Source: Saururus chinensis (taxonomy: Eukaryota > Streptophyta > Magnoliopsida > Piperales > Saururaceae). From it: 64,000 bases of DNA. The position numbers and the translations under genes were made by a program. The DNA lies in assembly GCA_035235625.1 (NCBI GenBank), contig CP141144.1:40918014-40982013 (forward strand). Direction: 5' to 3'. Positions within the stretch are counted from its first letter, which is position 1. The number at the start of each line of letters is the position of its first letter. The notes beneath the pieces were generated by a model. The model ran no database searches. It saw only the letters and a program-made list of their open reading frames with translations, and was not told the DNA's origin. This document shows positions 33,946 through 46,700 of the stretch, piece after piece.

Positions 33946-34144
33946 CTTTTTCCTATTTCAAGGTGGAGAGAATTTTTGCACATCCCATGGCATCCTCCTT
34001 CCCACGGAAGAGTTTTTTACACTCCCCACTAACAATGAGCCTAGTGTAAACTATGCATGGGAGCCCTTTCTCCATCAGATCAATGGATCACACGTTAGCA
34101 CACATTATCATTAGTATTATTGACACTAACATATGCTAGCACAT

Positions 34145-35797
34145 TGTAACAGCCGCCCATTTTTTAACAATAAAAAATAATATTTAATATGCATAATTAG
34201 TATGTAATCGTGCACAACGGCCGTTAATGAGAGACAGCCAAAAATTTGTATAGAATATGTTAGAGTAAGTGCACAGCCAATTTTTTTTAAAATATATTAA
34301 CAAAAGTTTATATCATAAACTTAATGTACATACCAAAGATAACTATACATAGAGCTAGTAGTTATACCAAAAATAATTATCCTGGCACAACGTGCCTTTA
34401 CATATCGGTCATATATTTTTACATTGACATAACAAACACAACTATTTAAAAATATTTTCTTCATTCACTTCTCCCATTGTTGCATCACCTGCAAGGTCTG
34501 GAGGGGCGTGAGTATATTTATACTCAATAGGATTATTTAAAATCTAAAAAAATGTTAAACAAAATATTTCTAAAATCAATCAAAATAAATTCACAAATTC
34601 GATCATATCCACAAGCCGCGATACCCCAACGGCCTACCTCCGCGCTCATGGGACAACGGAGGCCACTAAGGGAAGGAGTTTCCCCATAATGCTCCACCCT
34701 GTGCGCGCTACTAGCCGATTATTTTCTCTGCGAGCATCAAAACAGTGTACACTACACTACGTGGTGCGTACAAAATCAATTCATATCGATATATGTAGCA
34801 AAAGTCCAACCAACGTTATACTTATATGTAAATCAAACACTTCAAGAGAAACTGACTCTGATCATAAAAGTAGTTATTTAGACTTTAAAATACCCTACCT
34901 TAACCTTGGGTAAAAGATGCGTAAAATATAGAGGCTTCAGACGATAAAAATAACCCCACTACAGCATTCAGCACGATCACTTTAGTAGAGAACGCCCTTT
35001 GAATGAGCAAAATCAAACTTGAAACGACCAAAAACAGTATAAAGAGGATGTAGAGAAAACGAGGAGGAAGATAAGGTTTTCTCGATCTTAGAGAGGTTGG
35101 TTTAAGAAAATAACCCTTCCATTGTAAAGAACACCCTCGATTTAGTAGGAAACAGTTTTTAAACGGGTTAAAATGGACGTAAGATGGCTCAGAAATGAAG
35201 AATACTAGAAAAGAATGCAGAATTGGTGAAAACCAATTTTCACCCCCGTCCTTATATAGGCAACCAGGCAGTGTCGCACCGTCATTTTTGGCGGCGCCGC
35301 CAAAAATGGCAACGCGAATGCGCATTAGCGGGTTTGTCACATGGCGAACGCGTGTCAGCGTGTTCATCACACGCCCGAACGCGCATCCGCGCGTTCGCTT
35401 CACGCCGAACACATGCGATCGCGTGTGCGCACGTTTTTTTTTTAACTTTAAAACTTAAAACTATCATAACTATTTACCCTAATCTTCGTTTTCTGCATTC
35501 TTGGTGTCGTTGAACTTGTATTGACGAGCCCTACGAAACCATGACACCTATGAATACGTTTACCCATATTTAAGTGAGTCCCGTTAGTTAAGTAACGCTT
35601 CTCGAGGTCGTAATTTTCACTCCCAACCTCTGATTTATATGGTTTTTGACTCGTTATACTCGTTTCTTCGAACTCTACCACAATATTATAAAGTATTACC
35701 ACATAAAAATCTTTAACTAATAAAAAAAATATTAAAAACTCTAAAATCATCTTTATTAAAGAATAAAATTTTTATCATGAATTTTTGAGTCATCACA
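34145..35797 (-). mobile_element. solo LTR (1.65 kb) with perfect 5-bp target duplication
   Basis: On the plus strand it begins TGTAACAGCC and ends GAGTCATCACA, bounded by CACAT at 34140-34144 and 35798-35802. Read on the minus strand it starts TGTGATGACTC. No coding region is inside. A block at 35285-35435 is very rich in CpG (GCGAACGCG, GCGCATCCGCGCG, GCGATCGCG), unlike the surrounding DNA. The perfect duplication suggests a younger insertion than the solo LTR at 3773-6971. Probably gypsy type (inference). The 170-residue minus-strand open frame inside has no known domain. Confidence 0.9.
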
Positions 35798-35802
35798 CAC
35801 AT

Positions 35803-38800
35803 ACATCGTCGATCTTAAATATCAAGAGCTCCTATGCTAGCTTACGCTAGGCTATTTGTTAGTAGGAAGCATGAAAAGACTTCCCCTTCCCATCCCTTTC
35901 TCTCTCAGGAAATTCACTTCTCTATCATGGAGTCCCTCTCTCTATCCCCCCGCCCCATGGAACAACTTTGTTGGCAATAGCGACAACAAGATGCTAGCAA
36001 TCATGAACAATGAATCCTTTATCTTTTACACTTCATCTAGAGTAACTTTGTTTCACTAAAATTTAGTAGAGTACTGCATTTTAGAAAAGGATCTACATTA
36101 TTCATCCTAAACAAGAGTCCAAAGAGATTCCACACATTATAATAGATAATGACCCTCAGGGGACTTTTCTGGTTTTAAGTGGTAATGAGATAAAACCCTG
36201 AACTAATATAATGACCTCCATTTGCTACTCTAATGCCATTTCTTCCTCTGGGAATCATATCAATTCGACTCTGCAAAAACAAAAATATAAAACAAAATTG
36301 CAGACTCAATATTGAACTTTTTATATCATAATTTAGAGACACCAAAATGTCCATGTTCTTCACTATTAGAGAAAAATCATGCACACGGTAGCGCTACAGG
36401 TTATAATGCCAAGTGCCCTCACTAAATCGCTATTAACCAATAATTTAATAGAGCTCCTTTTTTCCACAATCTTATTCAAAACTCAACAATAAGGAATAAC
36501 AGAAGTCATAGAAGGTAAGATGAATAAAAATGTCATAATCTTACCCAAAATACTTCCACAAATGCTATAAAGATTGTCATTCACTTGCATATATTCTACT
36601 CAATTGAATTGGTGTGCCTAGGGCTACATGCAAAGAAGACATCGGCCACACCAACACCAAGAGGATAATTGATTTAAGGTGATCTCTTCCAACCATGCTC
36701 TTGGGTTTGGGTGATCTCATTCATATAGCCTTCAAAGAGGTAATCAACATTCCCTCTTATTTATATTAAATTGAGATTGATACAAGGTCGTGCTTTATTG
36801 CTCCCCTAAAGGTCAGTACATATTTACCCTTGCCTTGATTATTAATTGATCTAAAGGTAGATTTATTACTTACATAATGTGTGTTCTTCATTATTAACTG
36901 TTACAAAGTTTTTGAACGATCTAAAGTTTTTTTTTTCTAAATGACATTGACACTATATATAGTTGTACATATGCACAAAGAGAAGGAAAACTAAAGCAGA
37001 AAAAAAAACAAGCAACTAGAGAGGTTAATACCCAAAAACTGTATCAGCCCTTTACATTTCTGCAACAAACGTAGTATTTACTCTGCCACTGGTTTATACT
37101 CTACAATCTAAGTAAATAATGATTGAATGAAACCCGATCATTGATCAATAATAATTATTATTAATGAAAAAAAAGGGACCAGATCAATGCTTGTGATCAA
37201 CAGCTCTTTTCTAACAACATTGAGAGAGTGACGCAGGGAAGATATCCATAATAGATGTTCATTTCGGGTTCTCACCTGAGAAAAGAGATGTATCAACATT
37301 TTTGTAATGTTTGTAATACAGTGACAGATCATTTCAAAACTATGCCAGCGTTTTCACATTGCGGTTTTAAGTCCAGGCAAAGGAGGATTGAGGAGGTTAT
37401 GTCAGGTTGACAACCAACTATACAAGCCTTGTCAATCCTTATGAATTTTAAACTTAGCTTCAGGTCATTTCTATCAAACTTCATCATCCGCATCAAGAAG
37501 AAAATTCCTGAACAACATCTTGCCTCTATGATGAATCATCAAATATATAATGCATTAAAACTAGAAATTGACAAAAAATTCTATAGCTCGAAGCCATTCA
37601 TTATTTCAAATGCATGAGCATGTGGTATCTTTTTCAACAAACAAGAAACATATAGATGGATGACTAAGCAGGTTTTACGACCAGCCTGCTTCTCTGCTGA
37701 TATGTGCAAGCCAGAGCACAAACTCAGAACTAAGATTAAAAGTCATTGTTCTTTAATCCGGAAGCAACAACTAGAATGGACTATAACACCACCTCCAGAA
37801 GAATGATAACCAACATCAATTATCAGAAACTCTACAAACTGAAGCTTCACATACAAGAATGATGAGCCCTGCAGTAACAAACAAAAGCACATTATGACTT
37901 GTGATTAGCAACTTAACAATACCTGCTGTGTAGGCAGATACTCCCTTCCAAAAATCTTCTGCATGTTATGACTTGTGAGGAGATGAAGCTAATAAAAACC
38001 ATTTTGAATGGACTGAAATTGCTAAAAATTTAGAGTGAACTAAATCCACTACTGACTATGCCTACAAAATTAACTGCCAACCAATTACCATCAATTTTTT
38101 TTTCATGAGAACAAATCAGAGACAAAAAGTTTGACAGGTTACTAAATTTCGTTTATCATGTACTAAAAACAAACTAAATTTTGTTTTTGGCACAACTTGA
38201 AATAGATGCATAAAGTTAGGGTTTTTAGGATTCATGGATGAGAATGGATATCGATGGGGATATGCTTAGAGAGAGTGAAAGATTCCCTTGGTTAGTCATG
38301 GCTGGGATGGCGAGACTCTGTGAGAGGAGGAAGCATCGCGAAGTTGAAACTAGATGATTTGGGCAAAAGAAGAGTTGCCACAAGAAAGTACTTATGAGGA
38401 CAGAGAAAGCTTGCAGAAAATGATGGCAGCACTGGTGATAATGGCAATGGTAAGGTGGTAGCACTAGAGGAAGAGGGAGGGGTGATGACAGAAGAGGGAG
38501 GGGTAACAGCTAGTCGTAGTGGAAGAGGGAGGGCCAAGGCTGATCTGGTCGCCTAGGAGGGGGATTGAGTTTAGGAGGGTCTCTGGTGGTCACCATCAAG
38601 CGGAGATTGGTGAGGGGGGCAAGTGGGTGGTTGTCAGGGCGACGGTGAGGAGAAAGAAGGTCAGGATAAAAAGGAAAGGAAGACCTAGGGGTAGTATGGG
38701 GAAAAATAAGATTCTAATTAGTTATAAGCTGATTGGCTATCTGAGTGACCTTTTTCAGTTCATTAGATTAGGGCACAATGGTTCTAATTGTTTTGGCTCA

Positions 38801-38836
38801 AATGACTCTTCATATGTAGTTGCTCAGTGTATCATT
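35803..38836. other. no gene recognised
   Basis: AT-rich DNA. One minus-strand exon-like end follows a good acceptor near 36275 (SRIDMIPRGRNGIRVANGGH.. then stop at 36175), of unknown family. Around 38280-38680 the DNA is purine-rich (GAGGGAGGGG) with long chance frames on both strands. Confidence 0.5.

Positions 38837-38885
<49 letters not shown>
38837..38885. repeat. compound (CT)n-(TA)n microsatellite
   Basis: About 24 bases of CT followed by about 25 of TA. A likely variable marker locus; the frame reading through it is not a gene. Confidence 0.97.
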
Positions 38886-38886
<1 letters not shown>

Positions 38887-38972
38887 AATATATAAATATA
38901 GGGCCTTGACTTTTGGTGGAGAGGGTAGGCCAGAGAACACGCCGGGAAAGTGGAGTGCAAGCTTCATGGGCT

Positions 38973-40262
38973 CAACTAGATGGACCCAATATTCTCTGAA
39001 TGGGCCAAAATTGGGTGGCAGCAACCGAGGTGGAGGCAAAGTAGAAGCCAGGGCCGGGGTAGTGCTATAACGGAGCTAGGAGGCTGGATTAAGCTTGTGT
39101 AAGGGAAGGAGCTGGTCTTTTCTTTGGAAATTGTCCAGGATAGCCAAGAATGGAGAGATAGTGTTAAGAAAATAACTTGTATCCACAGGGCTGAGATCAG
39201 GTCAAGCCAGGGCGAGCAGGAGCTGGTCCCCAGCCTTAGTCTCCTAGCCTATTTTTCAAGCCATGGACTTGGATGGATAACATGACCCTATGCCAACTGG
39301 GTCCATGCTGCATTTCTTTTTTTACTTTTTCATCAAAAAGAAAAAAACCATGAAACATCTGTCAGTAAATTTTGTCAAAGGCAGAAAGGAAACTACTAGT
39401 ATGTTGAAGGCGACTGTTATGTGCTTAACAAAAATATGGCCAGCTCTATAATTTTCCACATTGCTAGTAATTATGATAATTTGTGCCGTTTAATCACACA
39501 TGATTCTCATTTTTCAGGAAATGAAGTGTTGCCTGCTTTCACTAGGAGTGTAATTTTTCTTGTTATAAAGAAAAAGGTCAATAGGTAGGGAAGATCTGGG
39601 TTGGAAATCAATATCGCTGCTTGGTACCAAACCACTATGGTTAGGTCATACAAGAGTACGGACACTAGGTTGATGATTTCAAGAAAGTAGAACCTATGTT
39701 ACTGACCACTGTGTTTCATCTCTTCATTTCTTTTATAAAAAAATCTCTTGATTTCAAGAGAATAAATGCTGCTCCTTTTGGCATAAAACACTGCATTGAA
39801 TTACTTTCCCTGCTTTTTTTATCTCATCTTCATGAATAACCAATTCATCAAATCATACAATACAAAATTTACTGTTACTATAAAATTCATTTTTTTATCA
39901 CAAAATTAAATTTGATTTAAGTCTTTTTTTGAAGTGTATCATACTCAAGCCTCACATTCTAATCTTCAAGGATTCCCTGTGCCTGGTCTCTATCTCACTC
40001 TATACACTTTTCCCTTGAGTTTTAAACGCAATCCTCAGTCACTGTATTTGTGTTGTCACATTTATGCAGATTTTCATAACCCTAAATTTTGCAGGTATAT
40101 AAATCTTAATCTTAAATGCCAAATTGCTTTGGTCCAGTGATTGCCTGTCCAGAGAATCCTACCATGGTGAAAGAGGAAAAAAACAGTGAAGGCTGTCTTT
40201 GCCATAAATAACTAAGATTCATGGTCCAAAACATGCTAAAAAAAATATTTGTTGATGTCTAA
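38973..40262 (+). repeat. 1.28-kb direct duplication, copy B
   Basis: Partner of copy A (32665-33945). The two copies are separated by about 5 kb that includes the solo LTR at 34145-35797. Copy B differs by scattered single-base changes and short indels. No terminal repeats or flanking duplications were seen, so it may be a fragment of an unknown repeat family rather than a host segment. Confidence 0.9.
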
Positions 40263-40692
40263 TTCGTAGTGCACCTCTTTTCACTAATGCATAGAAAAGC
40301 ATTAGACAGATGTCGACTAATTCCTATTGCAGGTCGATGAAATAATGTAAGGATACTATTTTCATCAAAAAGTTCAAATTACTGATAAAATTCCTTTTTA
40401 TGACCTGAGTGTTGGTTAACATGTTGGCTAATGCTGAACATGCAGAGAGAGAGAGAGAGAGTTACCAGCAGTTGAGGGAGGTAGGGGGCGGACGATAGGG
40501 GAGCAGGCATGGAGGTGGGTCAAGGGTGGAGAGGAGGGGAAAGCCACCGGCAGTGTTCCTAGGGCCACTACAAAGGGAAAAAGAGGTCTGGGGGCTTGTT
40601 TGGCCGAAGCCTTAAAAGTGCAGGATTCACGTCTCTAAATATGGTGATATTTTTGGGCCCATATACTCGATTCTCAACAGTCACCCTAGCAT
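40263..40692. other. no gene recognised
   Basis: It holds a (GA)n run near 40447-40462 followed by a purine-rich stretch. A GGGGGCTTGTTTGGCC word at about 40588 looks like a MITE end, but no partner end was found. Confidence 0.6.
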
Positions 40693-41148
40693 TGTTGATC
40701 CATCATATATTCAGGGAGAATGATGTGGAGCCATAATTGGACCCAACTAACTTATCGGTTTTGGAAGGTTTGATTTCATCCTCATTTAGGACTTAGTTTT
40801 ATTTAGGAGTTTAATTTTAAGTAGAAATTTTATTTGATTGATTACTTTAGATTTGATTATATTTTCCTAACTTGAAGGAGTTTCCTCCGGTACTTTGTTT
40901 TCTTTTAAACTCTCTTTGTAAGCCATATAAAAAGGCCTATGTATTAATAGATCTAGCCTATGATGATTTCAGAAAAAAAAAATTCTGTGTTCTCTGCTGG
41001 AGCAAACTGTTGCTGTTGATTCCAGCAATCCCCGGTGTGATTCTATTAGTCTGCCTGCCATCCGGTGCCAATTCCAGTGGTGATTCCAGAGAAAGCTATC
41101 CTCTCCTCTGTGAAAAATTGAACACCTTAAAGATTTCTTTTGCATTCA
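40693..41148 (+). mobile_element. copia-like LTR, probably solo
   Basis: It begins TGTTGATCCATC and ends GCATTCAACA, giving TGTTGA/TCAACA ends. It contains CATATAAAAAGGCC near 40924 as a TATA-type promoter. Length (456) and layout suit a copia LTR. The flanks AGCAT and GTATA do not match and no primer-binding site follows, so boundaries and status are tentative. Confidence 0.5.
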
Positions 41149-43500
41149 ACAGTATATATAGAGTACAGAGATATATTCTGGGATTATTTCATATCCCTGT
41201 GATTGTGTTAATTTACTAAAGACAGGCTCTAATTGATTTCAATCAGTTACAATCTATCAGAAGATATATATGGAATGGTTAGATGGTCCACCGTCATCTA
41301 ATCATTCCATAATACCGATCTTTAAATTTGAATTATAGCGCCATGACAGCCTGGTGATTGTCTGGCTTTACAATCTCTACCCTTGTTCTTCTTAATTTTT
41401 CCAATTTTTCCTTTTCATACATTGTCCTAAATCAGTTTTTATATAGAGTTCATAAAAAAAAATTATATTGACTCTTCAAGACTATTTTTACATAGTACTA
41501 TTTAACTGTCTACTAGGACATAAAAGACCAACTATACAGAATGAAATATCACAGCCTGTAAGACCCAGAATTTTAATTGATGTAGGACACTACCAGATGT
41601 AAATAAGATCACTAATCTAATCAGTATTTAATTTACTACAGGCTATTTCTTATAGCAGACTTTGAATCATCACATGCCAGTGCATATGCATGTCCTAAAT
41701 ATGCCTAACACAGGCACCATCATTTGGAGCACAGAGACAAATCACCTCGATAAAAAGATGTCTTAAGGCTTGTTTGGGATGGGATATGACGAACCTGAAC
41801 CAGGTGACTGGCATTTTTCTGTTTGATGATGGTCAGTACTGGTCATTGGCAGCCACCACTTTCTGTTAGGATTTCCGGTAAAAAGTTGTTGCTCAAGAAA
41901 TTGATCATAACCCTGGTCGCAGATTCCACACCTCAAGCTGATAAGAGACCTGGCAATTGACAGCAATCCAAAAATAAAAGCAAAACACAGAATTAATACC
42001 CACTTCAGACCACAGATCATGAGTTTTAAAAATCATAAATTACAAATACAAATCAAAGCACATCAGAAATCACATATCAGAGAAAATACAAATCAAAGCA
42101 ACTGGAGGCAGCGACCAACTAGGACTGAAACAACCAGAGGCAGTGTCTAACAAGGACTGAAACAATGAAATAGCCAAAAGGTAAGGCCCGAATTGCCAAG
42201 ATGGGAGTGAAGCCAGGAGGGAATGCACAATCAACAATTTAAAGTAGGAGCACACCATGTAGTGTACACTTGCTTGGCATCAGAGACCATAGAAAAATAA
42301 CAACAATTTCAATTTGGGTGCTGATAACCCAACACCAAATGTGCCCAACAAAACCTTGCACCAAGGCTTTGATCCGACGGAAAAGTGGGTCTCACATGAC
42401 CATAGGACATCCACTTTTCTCTGTTCAATCAAAACCCAGATGTAAGGTTTTACTGGGCAGATTTGCTGTAGGGAAATCATTTCCCTTTCATTTGAATAAA
42501 TGAGCGCACCACTAAGTAAAAATGCAGTATTGACTTCTTCAAGAAAAGATCCTTCTATCAAAATCAGAAATTCCAAGTTAGGATGTAATTTGTACCTTTA
42601 AATGCCTACCAAAAGTTATATGAGCATCAAAACTGGTACACGAAACACAAAATTTTCAAATTAGGAAGGCAATATCACAAGGCCAACAGAACCCACATTG
42701 AGGCAAAAAAAAAAAAACAACGCCAAATATTAATAGGCACCTGAATGTTCCAAATATCTGCCCATAAATTAATCCTGTGCCAGTTCCACATCTTGGTACT
42801 AACTCACACAACAAACCTAAAACATAAATAAGCCCACGCCATCCTGCCCAAGGCCTACAGTACATTCAGCTAACCTCAATCCGTAACTGGCTATGCTACA
42901 TATAAATGAGGACATTAATTAATTGCATGGAAACATTTCCAGACATCATTCCGACAAGGATTGAAGGCCAAAAAAGTGAAGATAAATAACATGCACAGCC
43001 ATTTGTTCCATTTAGTTTAACATTCCCCAAAAATTAACATTACTTTACTGAAAACATTATTTCTAAGTTTCTGATACAATTTACTTATATAATTTGCATG
43101 TTATGAGGCAGGAAAAACTTGACCCAAGCATGGCTATTTGTAACTTGTACGAAATTTGGAAAGAAAGCTTCACCGTCCCAATTTAACAGCAACTAAAAAA
43201 TTTTAGAGCGCTACATCTCTGGGTTAGAGAAAACAAAGAAAACTATAATATGTCATATAAATTTCTTAACCAACTCAATACTGCCAACGAGACCAAAGAA
43301 TGTGAAGGTCCAGATGAAACACAACCAACAGCATTTCCATTGTCACATCTAATATATAAATTACTAACCAGATAAAAGTAGACATACTTTTTTTCTACTG
43401 TCACACCTTAGATATATATTAAAGACTGGAAAAAAGTAGCCATGCTTACACTATTGCAGCTGCATTGCACCGCAGCCATCCAAGTACCTTTATTTTATTT
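41149..43500. other. no gene recognised; small inverted repeats
   Basis: A 17-bp hairpin with one mismatch lies at 41269-41311 (TATGGAATGGTTAGATG and its complement, 9-base loop). An imperfect inverted repeat spans about 42338-42466 (GTGCCCAACAAAACCTTGCA against TGTAAGGTTTTACTGGGCAG), probably a worn MITE. The rest has no supported feature. Confidence 0.55.
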
Positions 43501-43544
43501 TAAGTAGGTACCATACCCTCCTGGAGTCCCGCTTTCACTACTGT

Positions 43545-43682
43545 GGGTGAGGGGGGACTGAAGGGGGGCATGGTACACATTAAAATGGTCTTTAAACTTG
43601 GTCCCCATTCAAAGGGTGAGGGGGGACTGAAGGGGGGCATGGTACACATTAAAATGGTCTTTAAACTTGGTCCCCATTCAAA
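43545..43682. repeat. perfect 69-bp tandem duplication
   Basis: Two adjacent identical 69-base units start GGGTGAGGGGGGACTGAAGG and end CCCCATTCAAA. They lie 54 bases past the CNL2 stop codon, in its likely 3'-UTR. The absence of any mismatch implies a very recent event or an assembly artefact. Confidence 0.97.
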
Positions 43683-43735
43683 ATCAAAAGCTGACATAGA
43701 TGGTAAGCATAGATATAAATCAAATCACACCTGCA

Positions 43736-46700
43736 TCAATAGTCAACATATGAGTGTTCCATCAGCTCAAACCAATATGTTCTATCATCCTCCTGAAACT
43801 TCCGCGTTAGTTTGGGACACTCACTGATATAAAGTTGTTCAAGTTTGGGAGGTAATTGATCTTCTGGCCGACCCTCTAGTAGAGGACATTTCACTATCCG
43901 TAGCTTTTGCAAAGATTTGAGGTTGTAGAGGTTTTTAGGAAGGTACCGAAGTTTTGGGCAAAACCCTATCCACAGATCTGTAAGTACTGGTGGCAGCCCC
44001 TCCTCTGAGAAGGACACAAGTTGATGACAAAAGTAAACACAGAGGTATGTAAGGGAAGTGAGGTGACATGCCTTGGGTAGGGAAGTCAAAGTTGGGCAAC
44101 CTATTATCCGTAGTGTCGCGAGAGCTGCTGGAAAGCCACCATGATGATCAGGTAGAAGTTGGGGATGTGGAAAACCATCAATTTCCAATTTCCGTAAAGA
44201 TACTAGTTTGTTCACCCCATCGGGAATGGACTTGATCTTCGGACAGCCCATTATTGTGAGAGACTCAAGGCCTGCGAGCACTACATCCTCGAACAGAGAT
44301 TCTAGTTTCTGGCATTTGCTTATGCGGAGGTCTCTGAGGGTGGGAGTCGGTGGCCCACCCATTGCCAAGGACCTGAGTTGGCCACACTTTTCAATGCTCA
44401 GCCTCTGCAATAACGTCAACTGTGGTAAGAGTGGTATCACCGACCCCAATCCCTGAACTCTGGAATTCCTCAAATCACTGAGCGAAGTGAGGTAAGGGAG
44501 TGACTCCAACTCCAACTCCAGGAGACATGGAACCAAAGGAAAGGTTATGTTTAATCTTGAGCAACCTTTTACTTGCAACTTTGCTAACATGGGAACCACC
44601 ATGGTGATATTCCTAAAACTGGGGCAGTTACTAATTTTTAAGTGCTCTAGTTGGGGGAGGTCTAACCACGATGAGAAATTGGAATTGGAATCTTGGAGAG
44701 ATGGAATCAGAGACAATTTAATTAACTCTCTGCAATTTTCCACTTTTAAGTACTTCATCTCCGGAACCACCATTGAAACATCTCTCAACCTGGGGCATTT
44801 ATAAATCTCAAGTTCCTTCAATGTTGGAAGCTCGATGCCCACCACTCTACTGACATTATTCAAACCTTCCATTTCTAAACGTTTAAGAGAGGAAAACCAC
44901 ACCACTGACATCCAATCTGGCAACCTGCCACCGCTGTAATTTTTTAAAGATAAAGAAGTGAGGGTGGCTGGGTGAGGCTGAAGAGCTTCCAACACCTTCA
45001 CCTCAACTTCTCCATCTCGTGCTGCCAAAGAAATATCACCAATATCATTATTTTCAGGCAGGAGGGGGCTCCACTGAAATGTTATTTGTTCAATGTGCTT
45101 CTTGCTCTTCAAGTCAGTCATCAATGCCTGCTCCACGCTGTCAACATTTTCCATATTTGAGATGACAAATCTACCTCTGAGATCGTTCATGTCCTTGAGC
45201 TCTCCAATTCCTTGTTCTGTTTCTTTGGTAACAACATACTCCTCCAAAGTTTGAAGATTAATCAACTTTCCAAAGTGTGGGGGAAGTGTAACCGGATCAC
45301 CATGACAGCCACCAATACAACAGCCAATAGTCTGTAAGCCAGTGATTTTTACAATGGAATCAGGCAGACTCAATATTTTAGTACAATGAAAATTGAGTTT
45401 CTTGAGGCCCTCAAGATACCCTATATCTTTTGGTAATTGGGCAATATTCTCGCAAGCTGTAAGGTCTAACACCTGCAAGCTATAAAGCATGCATATTGAT
45501 TCCGGTAAAATAGATATTGGAGTTAAACCAAGGAGAAGTTCCCTCAGGTTTCGCAAGTACCTTATATCTTCTGGTAAGTGCGAAAGGCTTCTACAACCTT
45601 CAAGGTTTAGAACTTGCAAGTTGTGAAGTTTACCTATGGAATGCGGTAAACTTGATATGGAAGTCCTAACAAGGTGAAGTTCACAAAGGCTTTGGAGGTC
45701 TCCAATATCTCCTGGTAAAGTATTAAAATTCTCACAACCATAAAGGTTCAACACTTGCAAGTTATAAAGCTCACATACTGGATCTGGAAGATTTTTCATA
45801 CCATAGTTGCAAGAGAGATTGAGGTATCGAAGATGCTTCAACTTACTGATGGAACTTGGAAGTTCTATTTGGGCAGTATAACTTAAGTCCAGAACACGTA
45901 AAACTGTCCAATCTGAAAACCTATCCCACAAAGCACTAGGAGCATATTGGAACTGCAGAACTGTGCGAAGATTTTTAGAATTAAGAAGCATCTCAAGATC
46001 AGCTACTTTTATGTGTTGAGCAAGGAAAGAAAAATGCCGAATATTCCCCTTGCATTTTTCGGTACCATTTGGTAGTCGACAATAGAATTTTCTTGAGACA
46101 AGGCATGCTAGATTGTACACAAGGTCATGCATTTTGTTATCTTTTTGAATAAGAGACCTTCTTTGCAACTCCTCATAGTATTCACTTCCAATTTCTTTCA
46201 ACAACTTGCCTTTTTTAACTTCTACTAGACCTTCTGCAATCCATAATCTAACTAATTCGCCTTTTTGAAAGACATAATCACTAGGGAAAAGAGAGAGATA
46301 CTCAAAACAACGTTTTAAATGCGAAGGTAAGTAGTGGTAACTCACTTTCAAGGCAGGGAAGATTCCATCATTGTCCCCATCTAATGTTTGCCAAAATTCA
46401 ATTTTCTCTATACTTTCCCATCTTTCTTTTCCAGCACCTTGTACGATGGCCCCAACTACCTTCACTGATAGGGGAACGCCCTTACATTTCTTCAAAATTT
46501 CCTTCCCTATCTTCTCCAAAGTTACATCTATACATGTGTCAACCCCTCGAAAAGCTTTCTCTTTGAACAACTCCCAGCAAGTCTTGTCTTCTAAAACTCC
46601 TAACTCGTATGGTCCTCTATCACTAATCACATTTGAAAGTGTTCTACTACGAGTAGTAATAAGAATCATACTTCCATTTGCACAACAATTGAATGCCCCT

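Noticed and set aside
34900-35412. 170-residue minus-strand frame
   Set aside because: It lies wholly inside the solo LTR 34145-35797, has no known domain, and the overlapping frames in the CpG-rich part come from stop-codon depletion.
41763-41785. GGCTTGTTTGGGATGGG as a MITE end, also the similar word at about 40588
   Set aside because: No inverted partner or target duplication was found, and the two words have the same orientation.
43543-43827. 94-residue plus-strand frame with an internal repeat
   Set aside because: It is created by the 69-bp duplication and the antisense of the CNL2 end.
44208-45160. Plus-strand frames of 60-85 residues
   Set aside because: Antisense shadows of the CNL2 LRR region.
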